The notes: a model not told the origin generated them from the sequence alone. Counted from the stretch's first letter, positions 38,491 to 48,413 are shown. The stretch is 64,000 nt of DNA from Streptomyces albireticuli (GCF_021228125.1 NZ_JAJQQS010000005.1:426439-490438); one strand, 5' to 3'. Numbers and translations: made by a program.

Positions 38491-39624
38491 TCAGCCGGTC
38501 AGCGCACCGGTACGCGCCTCCGCCATCCGCTGCTCGGCGAGCCGGTCCGCGGCAGCCGCCGGAGGGATACCGTCCGCCTTCGCCCGGTCGAATATGGCCA
38601 GAGTCGTGTCGAAAATCTTGGTCGCCTTGGCCTTGGCGCGATCGAAGTCGAAACCGTGCAGCTCATCGGCAACCTGGATCACCCCACCGGCGTTCACCAC
38701 GTAGTCCGGGGCGTAGAGGATGCCCCGGTCGGCGAGGTCCTTCTCGACGCCCGGGTGGGCCAGCTGGTTGTTGGCCGCGCCGCAGACCACGGTGGCGGTG
38801 AGCGCCGCCACGGTGTCGTCGTCCAGCGCGCCGCCGAGGGCGCACGGGGCGTAGACGTCGAGCGGGGTGCGGACGAGCACGTCGGCATCGGTCACGGCGG
38901 TCACCCGGGGGTGCCGGGCGATGATCCGCTCGACGGCCTCCGCGCGCACATCGGTGATCACGACCTCCGCGCCGTCCTCGATCAGGTGCTCGACCAGGTG
39001 GTGGCCGACCTTCCCGACCCCCGCGACGCCGACCCGGCGCCCGCGCAGCGTCGGCTCGCCCCACTGGGTCCGCGCGGCGGCGCGCATGCCCTGGAACACC
39101 CCGAAGGCCGTAAGGACGGAGGAGTCGCCCGCGCCGCCGTTCTCGGGGGAGCGGCCGGTGGTCCAGGGGTTCTCCCGGGCGACGACGTCCATGTCCTGTA
39201 CGTACGTGCCGACGTCGCACGCGGTGACATAGCGCCCGCCGAGGGAGGCGACGAAACGACCGTAGGCGAGCAGCAGTTGTTCGGTCTTGATCTCATCGGG
39301 GTTCCCGATGATCACAGCCTTGCCGCCGCCGTGGTCGAGCCCCGCGAGCGCGTTCTTGTACGACATGCCGCGGGAGAGGTTGAGGGCGTCCAGGACCGCG
39401 GCCTCGTCCGAGGCGTAGGGGTAGAAGCGGGTGCCGCCGAGGGCCGGGCCCAGAGCGGTGGAATGGAGGGCGATCACGGCCTTGAGGCCGCTCTCGCGGT
39501 CCTGGCAGAGGACGACCTGCTCATGGCCGCCCTGGTCGGACCGGAACAAAGTGTGCAGCACGCCGTCAGCTTCTGGGGGTACCCCCTGCACGGAGTGCTT
39601 GGGGGAGGGACGTACGTCAGCCAC
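38491..39624 (-). CDS. vdh: Valine (branched-chain amino acid) dehydrogenase
   Basis: 377-residue NAD-dependent oxidative deaminase of valine, leucine and isoleucine; in Streptomyces it supplies branched precursors for polyketides and fatty acids. Signatures: [12 protein letters not shown], catalytic lysines K90 and K102 ([20 protein letters not shown]), Rossmann motif [12 protein letters not shown], and the run [11 protein letters not shown]. It starts at GTG 39624 with GGAG eight bases upstream. Convergent neighbours are absent; the next gene is divergent. Confidence 0.96.
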   Translation of the reverse strand: MADVRPSPKHSVQGVPPEADGVLHTLFRSDQGGHEQVVLCQDRESGLKAVIALHSTALGPALGGTRFYPYASDEAAVLDALNLSRGMSYKNALAGLDHGGGKAVIIGNPDEIKTEQLLLAYGRFVASLGGRYVTACDVGTYVQDMDVVARENPWTTGRSPENGGAGDSSVLTAFGVFQGMRAAARTQWGEPTLRGRRVGVAGVGKVGHHLVEHLIEDGAEVVITDVRAEAVERIIARHPRVTAVTDADVLVRTPLDVYAPCALGGALDDDTVAALTATVVCGAANNQLAHPGVEKDLADRGILYAPDYVVNAGGVIQVADELHGFDFDRAKAKATKIFDTTLAIFDRAKADGIPPAAAADRLAEQRMAEARTGALTG

Positions 39625-39825
39625 TGTGGTGACTCCATATGTCGCGGAGGTCGCCCTCCGGGGGTGGTGGAGGGCCGGTTGGCACGAGGGTAAGACCTGC
39701 CGGCCCGGGGGACCGGTCCCGTGCCGAGGATCACTCTCCCGAGGTGCCGCGCCATGGGACGATTTGGACAGTACGGGGAGGGCTCGGCAACTCCCTGGAG
39801 TGTCCTCCGGTTTGAGGGAGCGAGC

Positions 39826-40671
39826 GTGGGATCGGCGTCGTCGGTGACTGTCCCGTACGCGGCATATCTGCGGGTCTATGAACCTCTGGGCGCATTCCCG
39901 GAACCGGAACGCGGCCACTGGGAGCGCTACGCCCGGCGCGAGAACCTCCCGGGCGCGCAGGACGAGCTCCGCCGCTCGCTCGCGGACCTGCTGCCCACCC
40001 CGCCGGTGCCGGTCCCGGTGCACGAGAGCGGTGACGCCTTCGTGGCGCTCCTCGACGGCGTCCTGTGCGTCTGCCCCTGGCGGACCCGGCTGCGGGGCTG
40101 GCTCGCGCTGGAGGAGCTCGCCGAGCGGCTGCCCGCGCCGGTGCTGGACGCCGCGCTTCCACCGGTGGTCCGCCGCCAGGCGGAGGCGGACTACGAGCAC
40201 TGGCTGGAGCGCAACCCCGACGCCCGGCCGTGGATCCGCACGGCGACCTGGCAGGTGCCGCTGCGCTGGTTCGTCCTCTTCGCGGACGAGGAGCGGGAGT
40301 ACGGCAAGGGGGAGGGCCCCGGCGAGGAGCTGGTGCTGCGCTACCGCACGCCCATGGTCGAGGCCCGGCGCCGGGTGGCCCGCGGGCTGCGCACGCTCAA
40401 GGACGCGATCGACGAGGGGCCGCTGATCGACGGCCTGGTGGACGTGGGGCGCTGGCTGGAGGAGTTCCATCCGCGCTCCCTGGTCGAGCTGGACTACGGC
40501 GGCCTGGTGCATATGGTGCCGGAGGCGGACCTCGCGGAGGACCATTCCGCGGGCGACACGGCCGAGGGGCTGGCGGCGCTGCGCGCGGGGGACGGCGCGC
40601 GGGCGGGCGAGGCGTACGAGCGGCTGACGGAGCGTTGGAGCGCGGTGCGGAACCGCCAGTACGCGAACTGA
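39826..40671 (+). CDS. Conserved hypothetical protein
   Basis: 281 residues, not assigned. Soluble, Trp- and Arg/Glu-rich, beginning [26 protein letters not shown] in two pieces; a [18 protein letters not shown] core and a [13 protein letters not shown] stretch stand out. It recurs in this position between vdh and bldC in Streptomyces. GTG 39826 has GAGGGAG five bases upstream, which decides against longer starts. Confidence 0.8.
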   Translation: MGSASSVTVPYAAYLRVYEPLGAFPEPERGHWERYARRENLPGAQDELRRSLADLLPTPPVPVPVHESGDAFVALLDGVLCVCPWRTRLRGWLALEELAERLPAPVLDAALPPVVRRQAEADYEHWLERNPDARPWIRTATWQVPLRWFVLFADEEREYGKGEGPGEELVLRYRTPMVEARRRVARGLRTLKDAIDEGPLIDGLVDVGRWLEEFHPRSLVELDYGGLVHMVPEADLAEDHSAGDTAEGLAALRAGDGARAGEAYERLTERWSAVRNRQYAN

Positions 40672-40763
40672 AGTCCCATAGCGGTGTCCGGAGAGATTCC
40701 CGAGGGCTCCTGTGGCGCCGGTGACAGGACCTAGGTCCCGATCCGGGCCAATGAGGCAACCGT

Positions 40764-40787
40764 GACCTAACGCACTTACGTTAGGTC
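40764..40787. promoter_or_regulatory. Perfect 9-bp inverted repeat in the bldC upstream region
   Basis: GACCTAACG (40764-40772), 6-bp spacer, CGTTAGGTC (40779-40787). It lies in the 501-bp gene-free region before bldC (40672-41172), ~385 bp upstream of the start. The same region also holds a TTGACG hexamer near 40885 and a GTGAC/GTCAC hairpin near 40918-40932. The dyad looks like a regulator operator. Confidence 0.5.
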
Positions 40788-41172
40788 TTGCGCCCATCGC
40801 CCAGCCTCGTGGCAAAATAGGACAAGGAGTCCGGGAAGGGCTCCTTCCGTCCAACTTCGGGTGGATAGATCGGTATTGCACTCCTTGACGGGTCTGGTGA
40901 CCCCTGATCCCGCTGTGACTGATCGTCACGGTGGCGTGACTGTCCGCTATGGCATGGTCCATCGGCTTCCGTCGAGGTTGAACACCTGAGAGGGCAATTC
41001 CATCGGTTTGGCCGACGTGGCTGGACGGATGGTGTAGTTGTAGTGCCGAGGACAAGCCGTTCGTCCTATAACCGACTCGGCCCGCGTCCGCCATTTCGGG
41101 CAACGTGGGTCAAGGTGCAGAATTTAGAGGAAAGAACCGACTCCATGTCTGGTTCTCCCGAGGAGGCCGCTC

Positions 41173-41379
41173 ATGACCGCTCGCACCCCTGATGCCGAGC
41201 CGCTGCTGACCCCGGCTGAGGTTGCCACGATGTTCCGCGTGGACCCGAAGACGGTCACCCGCTGGGCCAAGGCAGGCAAGCTCACGTCCATCCGCACGCT
41301 CGGAGGACACCGCCGTTACCGCGAAGCGGAGGTCCGCGCCCTGCTGGCGGGCATTCCGCAGCAGCGCAGCGAGGCCTGA
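41173..41379 (+). CDS. bldC: BldC developmental regulator
   Basis: 68-residue MerR-like DNA-binding protein without an effector domain. Winged helix LTPAEVATMFRVDPKTVTRWAKAGKLTSIRTLGGHRRYREAEVRALL. In Streptomyces BldC binds head-to-tail on direct repeats and holds back the onset of sporulation. ATG 41173 has GAGGAGG seven bases upstream. The length and sequence match the known protein as I remember it. Confidence 0.97.
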   Translation: MTARTPDAEPLLTPAEVATMFRVDPKTVTRWAKAGKLTSIRTLGGHRRYREAEVRALLAGIPQQRSEA

Positions 41380-41524
41380 ACAACAGCCTGACGCACTGCC
41401 GGGCACTTTCCGGGGCCCCCAACCCGGATCGCCGCCCGAACCAGCTCCACCCGCTTCACCTGCTTCACAGCGACCGGGGGCCTGCCCCAACAGGTTCCTT
41501 GCCCACCGACTTGGGCTAGTCGTC

Positions 41525-41564
41525 GATCGCGCTGGACTCCGCCGGGTCCAGCGCGATCTTTTTT
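41525..41564 (+). terminator. Rho-independent terminator downstream of bldC
   Basis: A perfect 13-bp stem (41525-41537 with 41546-41558) and a run of six T. It is 145 bp after the bldC stop and is one of very few classic T-tract terminators in the window. Confidence 0.92.
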
Positions 41565-41657
41565 ATGCCCGGCCGGCCTCCGCCGGATCCCCGCCGAGCG
41601 CTCCCCTGGCGCCCCGCCGGGCCGGCGCCGGAGCCCCGCCGAACCCTTTCGGGTGGA

Positions 41658-41705
41658 GTGCAATTGCACATATTAAATTGACCCGTTGTAGGGAGGGGGT
41701 AAGTT
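41658..41705 (+). promoter_or_regulatory. AT-rich palindrome with promoter-like hexamers
   Basis: GTGCAATTGCAC (41658-41669) is a perfect palindrome. TTGACC (41678-41683), 16-bp spacer, TAAGTT (41700-41705) follow. This sits in the ~300-bp gap between the bldC terminator and the DUF6274-like gene and faces away from any plus-strand gene, so it could drive a small or antisense RNA. Confidence 0.35.
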
Positions 41706-41860
41706 CCATCACTCTGGAAACTCTTTCGGTGACTCCCGTCACAGCGCAACCCGCTTGTCACTCACCGTGTCGGTGCGGTAAAGAAGCGCGCGGGTTACCG
41801 GAACATGAGAGTCCGGCCTCCAGACTGCCACCCGACTGCCGCCGCGGCGCCCGCCGTTGG

Positions 41861-42127
41861 TCACCCGGTGCGGGGACTTTCGTCCCGGGCCGGCCCGGCC
41901 GCGGGGGCGGCCCCGGGCCCGGCGTCCGGGGCCTCGTCGGAGGTCTTCGCCTGATGGCTCCCCGCCGCCTCCTGGGCGAGCCGCAGCAGCCGGTGGCACA
42001 CCGCGCAGTGTCGGGTCAGATGGCGGTAGCCCGAGGCGGCCGAGAGGTGGGCGCGCAGAAGCGCCCTCGTCTCGTGCCGGATGGCCTCGGTCCGCTTCGG
42101 CTCGGTCGTGCGGGTGGTCGTCGTCAT
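41861..42127 (-). CDS. Small DUF6274-like protein
   Basis: 88 residues. Core RHETRALLRAHLSAASGYRHLTRHCAVCHRLL in two pieces, with a CxxC pair, then an Ala/Pro-rich tail. It matches the DUF6274 small-protein family of Streptomyces found beside bldC as I recall it. The function is unknown; the CxxCH suggests metal binding. ATG 42127 has GGAGG upstream. Confidence 0.7.
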   Translation of the reverse strand: MTTTTRTTEPKRTEAIRHETRALLRAHLSAASGYRHLTRHCAVCHRLLRLAQEAAGSHQAKTSDEAPDAGPGAAPAAGPARDESPRTG

Positions 42128-42190
42128 GGAGCGCAGCACCTCCACTGTCTGGGTACCCCTGGCACGTGTCCCAGTCAAGGTCGGATGCAA

Positions 42191-42226
42191 GAAGGCCCGG
42201 ATCCCTCGAAAGGGATCCGGGCCTTC
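42191..42226 (-). terminator. tRNA-Asp terminator, UUCG loop
   Basis: A perfect 16-bp stem (42191-42206 with 42211-42226) closed by a UUCG tetraloop on the minus strand, nine bases after the tRNA. Confidence 0.9.
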
Positions 42227-42234
42227 AAACAATG

Positions 42235-42309
42235 CGGTCCTGACGGGATTTGAACCCGCGGCCTCCACCTTGACAGGGTGGCGAGCACTCCAAACTGCTC
42301 CACAGGACC
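42235..42309 (-). tRNA. tRNA-Asp (GTC), copy 1
   Basis: 75 nt. Acceptor GGTCCTG/CAGGACC, discriminator G, anticodon loop CTGTCAA, T-loop TTCAAAT. Identical to the copy at 46615-46689. Confidence 0.97.
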
Positions 42310-42435
42310 TTGCTTCGCTTTCCCGCTCTCGCGGTGCTGCGAAACAGACTCTACAGCAGGTCAGGGGGTGCAGTCGAACCCGATCCGGACCCGCACCGGA
42401 ACAGGCCCGGAGCGAACCCGGAACGGGCTCCGGGA

Positions 42436-45400
42436 CTACGGGGCCAGCTGGTCGATCGCCTTCACGATCCGCTTGTCCGACACCGGGTGCGCCGTGCCGA
42501 GCGCGTGCGCGAAGTAGCTGACCCGCAGCTCCTCGATCATCCAGCGGATGTCCAGGGCCTCCTGGGGCACCGGGCGACCCTTGGGGAACTGCTCCAGCAG
42601 CCAGGCGTGCTCGTCCCGCATCTCCTTGACCTTGGCCATCCGGGCCCGGTCACGGTCCACGTTGGTCGGCAGCTGCGTCAGCCGCCGGTCGACGGCCACC
42701 AGATAGCGCAGCACGTCCGGCAGCCTGCGGACGCCGTGCGCGGTGACGAACCCCGGCCCGACGAGCTCGGTCAGCTGCTCCCGCACATCCGCGACGGACG
42801 GCACCAGCGGCAGCGACGTGGACAGCGGCGGACTCTTCAGCCGGCGCTCGCACGACTGCCAGGCGGCCAGCACCTCCTGCACCTTGCGGATGGTGTCCAG
42901 CGTCGCGTCGACGATGTCGGCCCGCACGGCGTCGAACAGCTTGCGGAAGGACTCCTCGTCCCACGCGGGGCCGCCGCGCGCCGCGATCAGCTTGTCGGCC
43001 GCTGCCGAGACGCAGTCGTCGAAGAGCGCCGGGATGGACCCGTGCGGATTCGCCGACAGGGCGAGCTTCTGCTGGTTGCTGAGCTTGTCCTGGGCGAACT
43101 TCGCGGGGTTGGAGGGGAGATTGAGCAGGATGAGTCGGCGGGTGCCCCGCCACATCGCCTGCCGCTGCTCCGCCTCGGTGTCGAAGAGCCGCACGGCCAC
43201 CGAAGCGCCCTCGTCGACCAGCGCCGGGTACGCCTTGACGGGCTGGCCCGCCCGGCGGGTCTCGAAGGTGCGCGGCAGCGTCCCGATGGTCCACCGGGTG
43301 AGCCCGGAGCGCTGCTCCGGACCACGGGGACCGCCGCCGCTCTCGGCCGCGGCCTCCGACGCCTGCTCGAACGCCTTGGTGATCGCGGCCTGCGTCTTCG
43401 GCTTGAGCCTCAGTCGCAGCGCTTCCAGGTCCTTGTCCTCGGCGATCTTCCGCTTGCGCTCGTCGACGATCCGGAAAGTGATCTTCAGGTGGTCGGGGAC
43501 CTTGCCGGGGTCGAAGTCCTCCGGCTCCATCCGGACGCCCACCATCCGCTGGAGCTCACGGGTCAGTGTGGTGACGAGCGGCTCCTGGAGCGGCACGGCC
43601 CGGTCCAGGAACGCCTTGGCGTAGTTCGGCGCCGGGACGTAGTTCCGGCGGATCGGCTTGGGCAGCGAGCGGATCAGCTCCGTCACCAGGTCCTCGCGCA
43701 GCCCCGGGATCTGCCAGTCGAAGCCCTCGGCCGAGACCTGGTTGAGCACCTGGAGCGGGATGTGGACGGTCACGCCGTCCGCGTCCGCGCCCGGCTCGAA
43801 CTGATACGTCACCCGGAACTTCAGCCGGCCCTGCCGCCAGGAATCCGGATAGTCGTCCTTGGTGACCGCCTCGGCGTTCTCGTTGATGAGCATGGAGTGC
43901 TCGAAATTGAGCAGCTCCGGCTCTTCCCGCCGTTTGTGCTTCCACCACGAGTCGAAGTGCGCCCCCGAGACCACATGGTCGGGCAGCCGCTGGTCGTAGA
44001 AGTCGAAGAGCGTCTCGTCGTCCACCAGGATGTCGCGGCGGCGGGCCCGGTGCTCCAGCTCCTCCACCTCGCCGAGCAGCTTGCGGTTGTCGTGGAAGAA
44101 CTGGTGATGCGTCCGCCAGTCGCCCTCGACCAGGGCATTGCGGATGAACAGCTCACGGCTGGTCTCCGGGTCGATCCGCCCGTAATTGACCTTCCGCTGG
44201 GCCACGATCGGCACGCCGTAGAGCGTCACCCGCTCGTACGCCATCACGGCCGCCTGCTTCTGCTCCCAGTGCGGCTCGCTGTAATTGCGCTTCACCAGGT
44301 GCTGGGCGAGCGGCTCGATCCATTCCGGCTCGACCTTGGCGTTGACCCGCGCCCACAGCCGGGACGTCTCCACCAGCTCCGCCGCCATCACCCAGCGCGG
44401 CTGCTTGCGGAACAGCGCCGAACCGGGGAAGACCGCGAATTTCGCGCTGCGGGCACCGAGGTACTCGTTCTTCTCGGTGTCCTTCAGGCCGATGTGCGAG
44501 AGCAGGCCGGACAGCAGCGACTGGTGCACCCGGTCCTCCGGGGCGTCCTCCTCCGCCAGATGGACGCCCATCTGCTTGGCGACCGTACGCAGCTGGGAGT
44601 AGATGTCCTGCCATTCGCGTATCCGCAGATAGTTCAGGAACTCCGACTTGCACATGCGCCGGAAGGCCGAGGACGACAGCGCCTTCTGCTGCTCGCGCAC
44701 ATAACGCCAGAGATTGAGGAAGGCGAGGAAATCGCTCGTCTCGTCCTTGAACCGGGCGTGGTGCTGATCGGCCTGCGCCTGCTTCTCCGAGGGCCGCTCG
44801 CGGGGGTCCTGGATGGAGAGCGCGGAGGCGATCACCATCACCTCGCGGACGCAGCCGTTCCGGTCGGCCTCCAGGACCATACGGGCCAGCCGGGGGTCCA
44901 CCGGCAGCTGGGCGAGCTTGCGGCCCAGCTGTGTGAGCCGCTTCTTCGGGTCCTTCTGCTGGGGGTCGAGCGCGCCGAGCTCGACGAGCAGATCGACGCC
45001 GTCCTTGATGTTGCGGCGGTCCGGCGGGTCGATGAAGGGGAACTTCTCGATGTCGCCGAGACCGGCCGCGGTCATCTGGAGGATGACGGACGCCAGATTC
45101 GTCCGGAGGATCTCCGCGTCCGTGAATTCCGGCCGGGCGAGGAAATCGTCCTCGGAGTACAGCCGGATGCAGATGCCGTCGCTCGTACGGCCGCAGCGGC
45201 CCTTGCGCTGATTGGCGCTGGCCTGCGAGACCGCCTCGATCGGCAGCCGCTGCACCTTGGTGCGGTGGCTGTAGCGGGAGATCCGGGCGAAGCCGGGGTC
45301 GATCACATAGCGGATGCCCGGCACGGTCAGGGATGTCTCCGCGACGTTCGTCGCGAGGACGACACGGCGGCCCGTGTGCCGCTGGAAGACGCGGTGCTGC

Positions 45401-46419
45401 TCGGCGTGGGACAGCCGGGCGTACAGCGGCAGGATCTCGGTGGTCTGCGCGACGGCGCCCCCGGCGCGGCCGAACTTCTTCTCCAGGGCGTCCGCGGTGT
45501 CCCGGATCTCCCGCTCACCCGAGAGGAAGACGAGTATGTCGCCGTCGCCCTCGCGCTGGAGCTCGTCCACCGCGTCGCAGATCGCGGTGATCTGATCGCG
45601 GTCGGAGTCCTCGGAGTCCTCCTCCAGCAGCGGCCGGTAGCGCACCTCGACCGGATACGTACGCCCGCTGACCTCGATGATCGGGGCGTCGCCGAAGTGC
45701 CGGGAGAAGCGCTCCGGGTCGATCGTCGCCGAGGTGATGACGACCTTGAGATCGGGGCGGCGGGGGAGCAGCTGGGCCAGGTAGCCCAGGATGAAGTCGA
45801 TGTTGAGGCTGCGCTCGTGGGCCTCGTCGATGATGATCGTGTCGTACTGGCGCAGCTCGCGGTCGGTCTGGAGCTCGGCCAGCAGGATGCCGTCCGTCAT
45901 CAGCTTGACGAGCGTGTCGCCGCCCACCTGGTCGGTGAAACGGACCTTCCAGCCCACCGCCCCGCCCAGCGGCGTCCGCATCTCCTCGGCGACCCGCTCC
46001 GCGACCGTGCGGGCCGCGATCCGGCGCGGCTGGGTGTGGCCGATCAGGCCCCGCACGCCCCGGCCGAGCTCCAGACAGATCTTGGGGATCTGGGTGGTCT
46101 TGCCGGAGCCGGTCTCACCCGCGACGATCACGACCTGGTGGTCGCGGATCGCCTCGAGGATCTCGTCCTTCTTCTGGCTGACCGGCAGCTGTTCGGGGTA
46201 GGTGATCGGGGGCACGGCGGCCCGGCGCGCCGTGACGCGCAGCTCGGCGGCGTCGATGTCGGCCGAGATCTCTGCCAGTACGGCCGTACGGGCCTCTGGC
46301 TTGCGGATGCGGCGCGCACCGTCGAGCCGGCGGCCCAGGCGCTGCGCGTCGTGCGGCGTCAGCTCGGGCAGGCGGGCGGCGAGGCCGGCGAAGGTGGCGG
46401 AGGCAGGCTGCGTAGACAT
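42436..46419 (-). CDS. hrpA: ATP-dependent RNA helicase HrpA
   Basis: 1327-residue DEAH/RHA helicase acting in mRNA and ribosome rescue. Walker A GETGSGKTT (101-109), DEAH box IIIDEAHERSLNIDFILGYLAQL (in two pieces), motif VI QRKGRCGRTSDG, winged-helix/HA2, OB-fold and a long C-terminal DUF3418 region (GVTVHIPLQVLNQV...MVGVRMEPEDFDPGKVPDHLK). Full length for bacterial HrpA. Two identical tRNA-Asp genes flank it. Confidence 0.97.
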   Translation of the reverse strand: MSTQPASATFAGLAARLPELTPHDAQRLGRRLDGARRIRKPEARTAVLAEISADIDAAELRVTARRAAVPPITYPEQLPVSQKKDEILEAIRDHQVVIVAGETGSGKTTQIPKICLELGRGVRGLIGHTQPRRIAARTVAERVAEEMRTPLGGAVGWKVRFTDQVGGDTLVKLMTDGILLAELQTDRELRQYDTIIIDEAHERSLNIDFILGYLAQLLPRRPDLKVVITSATIDPERFSRHFGDAPIIEVSGRTYPVEVRYRPLLEEDSEDSDRDQITAICDAVDELQREGDGDILVFLSGEREIRDTADALEKKFGRAGGAVAQTTEILPLYARLSHAEQHRVFQRHTGRRVVLATNVAETSLTVPGIRYVIDPGFARISRYSHRTKVQRLPIEAVSQASANQRKGRCGRTSDGICIRLYSEDDFLARPEFTDAEILRTNLASVILQMTAAGLGDIEKFPFIDPPDRRNIKDGVDLLVELGALDPQQKDPKKRLTQLGRKLAQLPVDPRLARMVLEADRNGCVREVMVIASALSIQDPRERPSEKQAQADQHHARFKDETSDFLAFLNLWRYVREQQKALSSSAFRRMCKSEFLNYLRIREWQDIYSQLRTVAKQMGVHLAEEDAPEDRVHQSLLSGLLSHIGLKDTEKNEYLGARSAKFAVFPGSALFRKQPRWVMAAELVETSRLWARVNAKVEPEWIEPLAQHLVKRNYSEPHWEQKQAAVMAYERVTLYGVPIVAQRKVNYGRIDPETSRELFIRNALVEGDWRTHHQFFHDNRKLLGEVEELEHRARRRDILVDDETLFDFYDQRLPDHVVSGAHFDSWWKHKRREEPELLNFEHSMLINENAEAVTKDDYPDSWRQGRLKFRVTYQFEPGADADGVTVHIPLQVLNQVSAEGFDWQIPGLREDLVTELIRSLPKPIRRNYVPAPNYAKAFLDRAVPLQEPLVTTLTRELQRMVGVRMEPEDFDPGKVPDHLKITFRIVDERKRKIAEDKDLEALRLRLKPKTQAAITKAFEQASEAAAESGGGPRGPEQRSGLTRWTIGTLPRTFETRRAGQPVKAYPALVDEGASVAVRLFDTEAEQRQAMWRGTRRLILLNLPSNPAKFAQDKLSNQQKLALSANPHGSIPALFDDCVSAAADKLIAARGGPAWDEESFRKLFDAVRADIVDATLDTIRKVQEVLAAWQSCERRLKSPPLSTSLPLVPSVADVREQLTELVGPGFVTAHGVRRLPDVLRYLVAVDRRLTQLPTNVDRDRARMAKVKEMRDEHAWLLEQFPKGRPVPQEALDIRWMIEELRVSYFAHALGTAHPVSDKRIVKAIDQLAP

Positions 46420-46481
46420 ACGAGGTCCAGGATCGCACCAGCCGCCGGGAAGCGGCGAACGCATTTCCCGGGGCAAACCAC

Positions 46482-46511
46482 TGAGCCCCCCGTCCGAGGA
46501 CGAGGGGCTCA
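46482..46511 (-). terminator. Terminator of tRNA-Glu/Asp/Phe cluster
   Basis: Imperfect 14-bp stem (46482-46495 with 46498-46511), directly after tRNA-Phe and before hrpA. Confidence 0.75.
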
Positions 46512-46516
46512 CGCTG

Positions 46517-46590
46517 TGGCTGGGGCCGGGGTCGAACCGGCGACCTTCCGCTTTTCAGGCGGACGCTCGTACCAACTGAGCTACCCAGCC
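46517..46590 (-). tRNA. tRNA-Phe (GAA)
   Basis: 74 nt. Acceptor GGCTGGG/CCCAGCC, discriminator A, anticodon loop CTGAAAA, T-loop TTCGACC. Third gene of the Glu-Asp-Phe cluster. Confidence 0.97.
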
Positions 46591-46614
46591 ACGCAAACAC
46601 TGACGTGCTTGCAG

Positions 46615-46689
46615 CGGTCCTGACGGGATTTGAACCCGCGGCCTCCACCTTGACAGGGTGGCGAGCACTCCAAACTGCTCCACAGGACC
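46615..46689 (-). tRNA. tRNA-Asp (GTC), copy 2
   Basis: Exact copy of the gene at 42235-42309, 4380 bp away; the identity covers ~81 bp. Middle gene of the cluster. Confidence 0.97.
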
Positions 46690-46728
46690 TTGCTATGTGC
46701 GAGCACTAGTCTCGCACACGGTAAAGCG

Positions 46729-46801
46729 TGCCCCCAACGGGATTCGAACCCGTGCTACCGCCTTGAAAGGGCGGCGTCCTGGGCCACTAGACGATGAGGG
46801 C
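46729..46801 (-). tRNA. tRNA-Glu (TTC)
   Basis: 73 nt. Acceptor GCCCTCA/TGGGGGC (one G-U), discriminator A, anticodon loop CTTTCAA, T-loop TTCGAAT. First gene of the cluster. Confidence 0.97.
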
Positions 46802-47021
46802 TGATGGCCCACCTGGGCGCTTCGCAGCGCCTCGGGGACGTGAGAAGCATATGGGATGCAGGGAGAAACGCCAAAACGGTTTGCCGGCGGCTTGTCGTGA
46901 GCCCGCCGGGGCCGGGTGTGGCGCCGGGCGCGCGGGTGGGGGAAGGCCCGCGCGGGCGGGTGGCCGGGACCGCGCCGACGGCCGTTCCGGGGTACGGCGC
47001 GGAGCGCGCCCGTGCCGGACA

Positions 47022-47381
47022 ATGGCGAGCGTGCTGGAGATGACGCGCGAGGAGTTCGAGGAACTGGTCGCCGAGGCCCTGGACCGGATCCCGCCGGAGC
47101 TGACGCGGCTGATGGACAACGTCGCGGTGTTCGTGGAGGACGAGCCCCCGGCGGACGATCCCGAGCTGCTTGGCCTCTACGAGGGGACGCCGCTGACCGA
47201 GCGCGGCGAGTGGTACGCCGGGGTGCTGCCGGACCGGATCACGATCTACCGGGGTCCGACGCTGCGGATGTGCGAGGACCGGGAAGAGGTCGTCCACGAG
47301 ACGGAGGTGACGGTCGTTCACGAGGTCGCGCACCACTTCGGCATCGACGACGAGCGGCTGCACGCGCTCGGGTACGGCTGA
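47022..47381 (+). CDS. Small zincin-like metallopeptidase
   Basis: 119 residues. The zinc motif HEVAHHFGIDDERL (HExxHxxGxxD) at the C-terminus and EEFEELVAEALDRIPPEL at the N-terminus fit the minimal zincin family of actinobacteria (PF06262 type). No signal peptide, so it acts in the cytoplasm on an unknown substrate. ATG 47022 is used; GTG 47031 and ATG 47040 are possible and would remove only 3-6 residues. Confidence 0.88.
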   Translation: MASVLEMTREEFEELVAEALDRIPPELTRLMDNVAVFVEDEPPADDPELLGLYEGTPLTERGEWYAGVLPDRITIYRGPTLRMCEDREEVVHETEVTVVHEVAHHFGIDDERLHALGYG

Positions 47382-47700
47382 CGGGCCGCGGCCGGTGGCC
47401 GGGGCTGTCACCCTGCGGCGCTGTCGCTGTCGCTGTCGGTCGCGATCAAGGTCACGGCCGCAGGGTGGAGCCGGTCCAGCGGTCCGTCGGCGGTCCGGGG
47501 CGAGATCCGCGGCCGGTGGCCCGAGCCGGCGATCCGGGCCGCCGGGCGGCCGGCGGGCAGGCCGGGAGCGCGGGGCCGGAGGGGCGTCCGGGTCCCTGGG
47601 GGCGGGTGAGGCGCGTGACAGCGCCCCGCGCGTGTCCTGCGCGGGGCGGGGCCAGTTGGGCAGGGGGCCTGTCCCACGCGATCCGAAGGCGGTCCCCTTC
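47382..47700. other. Gene-free region before lipoprotein
   Basis: 319 bp with a short CGCTGT triplet-like repeat near 47420-47440. No gene or clear regulatory element is seen. Confidence 0.4.
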
Positions 47701-48210
47701 ATGCGCTCCACCTCAGCTCACACAGCCGTCACCCGGATCGCGGCCGTGGCCGTCGCGGCCCTGGCCCTCGGGGGGTGCATGAGCGTGAGCGATCCGGAGC
47801 GGCCCGCCTCGTCGCCGGGCGCGGACAAGCGGCGCGAGGCCGCGCCGGAGCCGGACGGCGGGGTGCGGATCCCGGGCGGCCGGCCCGGCCGCCCGGACGC
47901 GCGGGCGGTGAAGGGCGCGAGCGGCAGCCCGGCGGCCAGGGGCGCGACCGCCGCGTCCTCCTCCGCCTCGCCCTCCGACGACCCCGAGGCGTCTCCGGAG
48001 GCGGTGAAGCCGGGGAAGCCCGGCGGCAAGCCCAAGCCGCCCGGCTCGGGTCCCGGTACCGTCCCGGTACCGGGCAAGCCGCCCGCGCCCTCCCAGGCCC
48101 CGCCGCCCCCGCCGAGCAGTCCCGCACCCCCGCCGCCCGCCACCCAGGCGCCCCCGTCCACCACCCCGCCGGCGCCGCAGCCGGGCCCGCAGGCGGGTCC
48201 TGTGGCGTAG
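47701..48210 (+). CDS. Small Pro-rich lipoprotein
   Basis: 169 residues. Type II signal peptide with lipobox ALGGC (lipid-modified Cys ~26), then a Ser/Ala/Pro-rich, disordered tail (PPPPPSSPAPPPP). No folded domain can be recognised. It is probably a wall-spanning or surface-tethered lipoprotein. The start is ATG 47701. Confidence 0.75.
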   Translation: MRSTSAHTAVTRIAAVAVAALALGGCMSVSDPERPASSPGADKRREAAPEPDGGVRIPGGRPGRPDARAVKGASGSPAARGATAASSSASPSDDPEASPEAVKPGKPGGKPKPPGSGPGTVPVPGKPPAPSQAPPPPPSSPAPPPPATQAPPSTTPPAPQPGPQAGPVA

Positions 48211-48413
48211 GCCATTCGGGCGCGGCTTGCGCCGGGGGGTGGGGGGTGCGTATGGTGGTAGATCGTTTGATCCCATTTGCCCGGCGCCTGACAGAAGCGC
48301 GCCGTGTGGCGCGTTCCTTACCTTGCCGTGGCTGACCGCATCGAGGCGGTCATTTGTGAAGCCGACACGGAGCTTGGGCGCGTGCCGAAACTCCGGAAGG
48401 TTTCGCATTTCGC

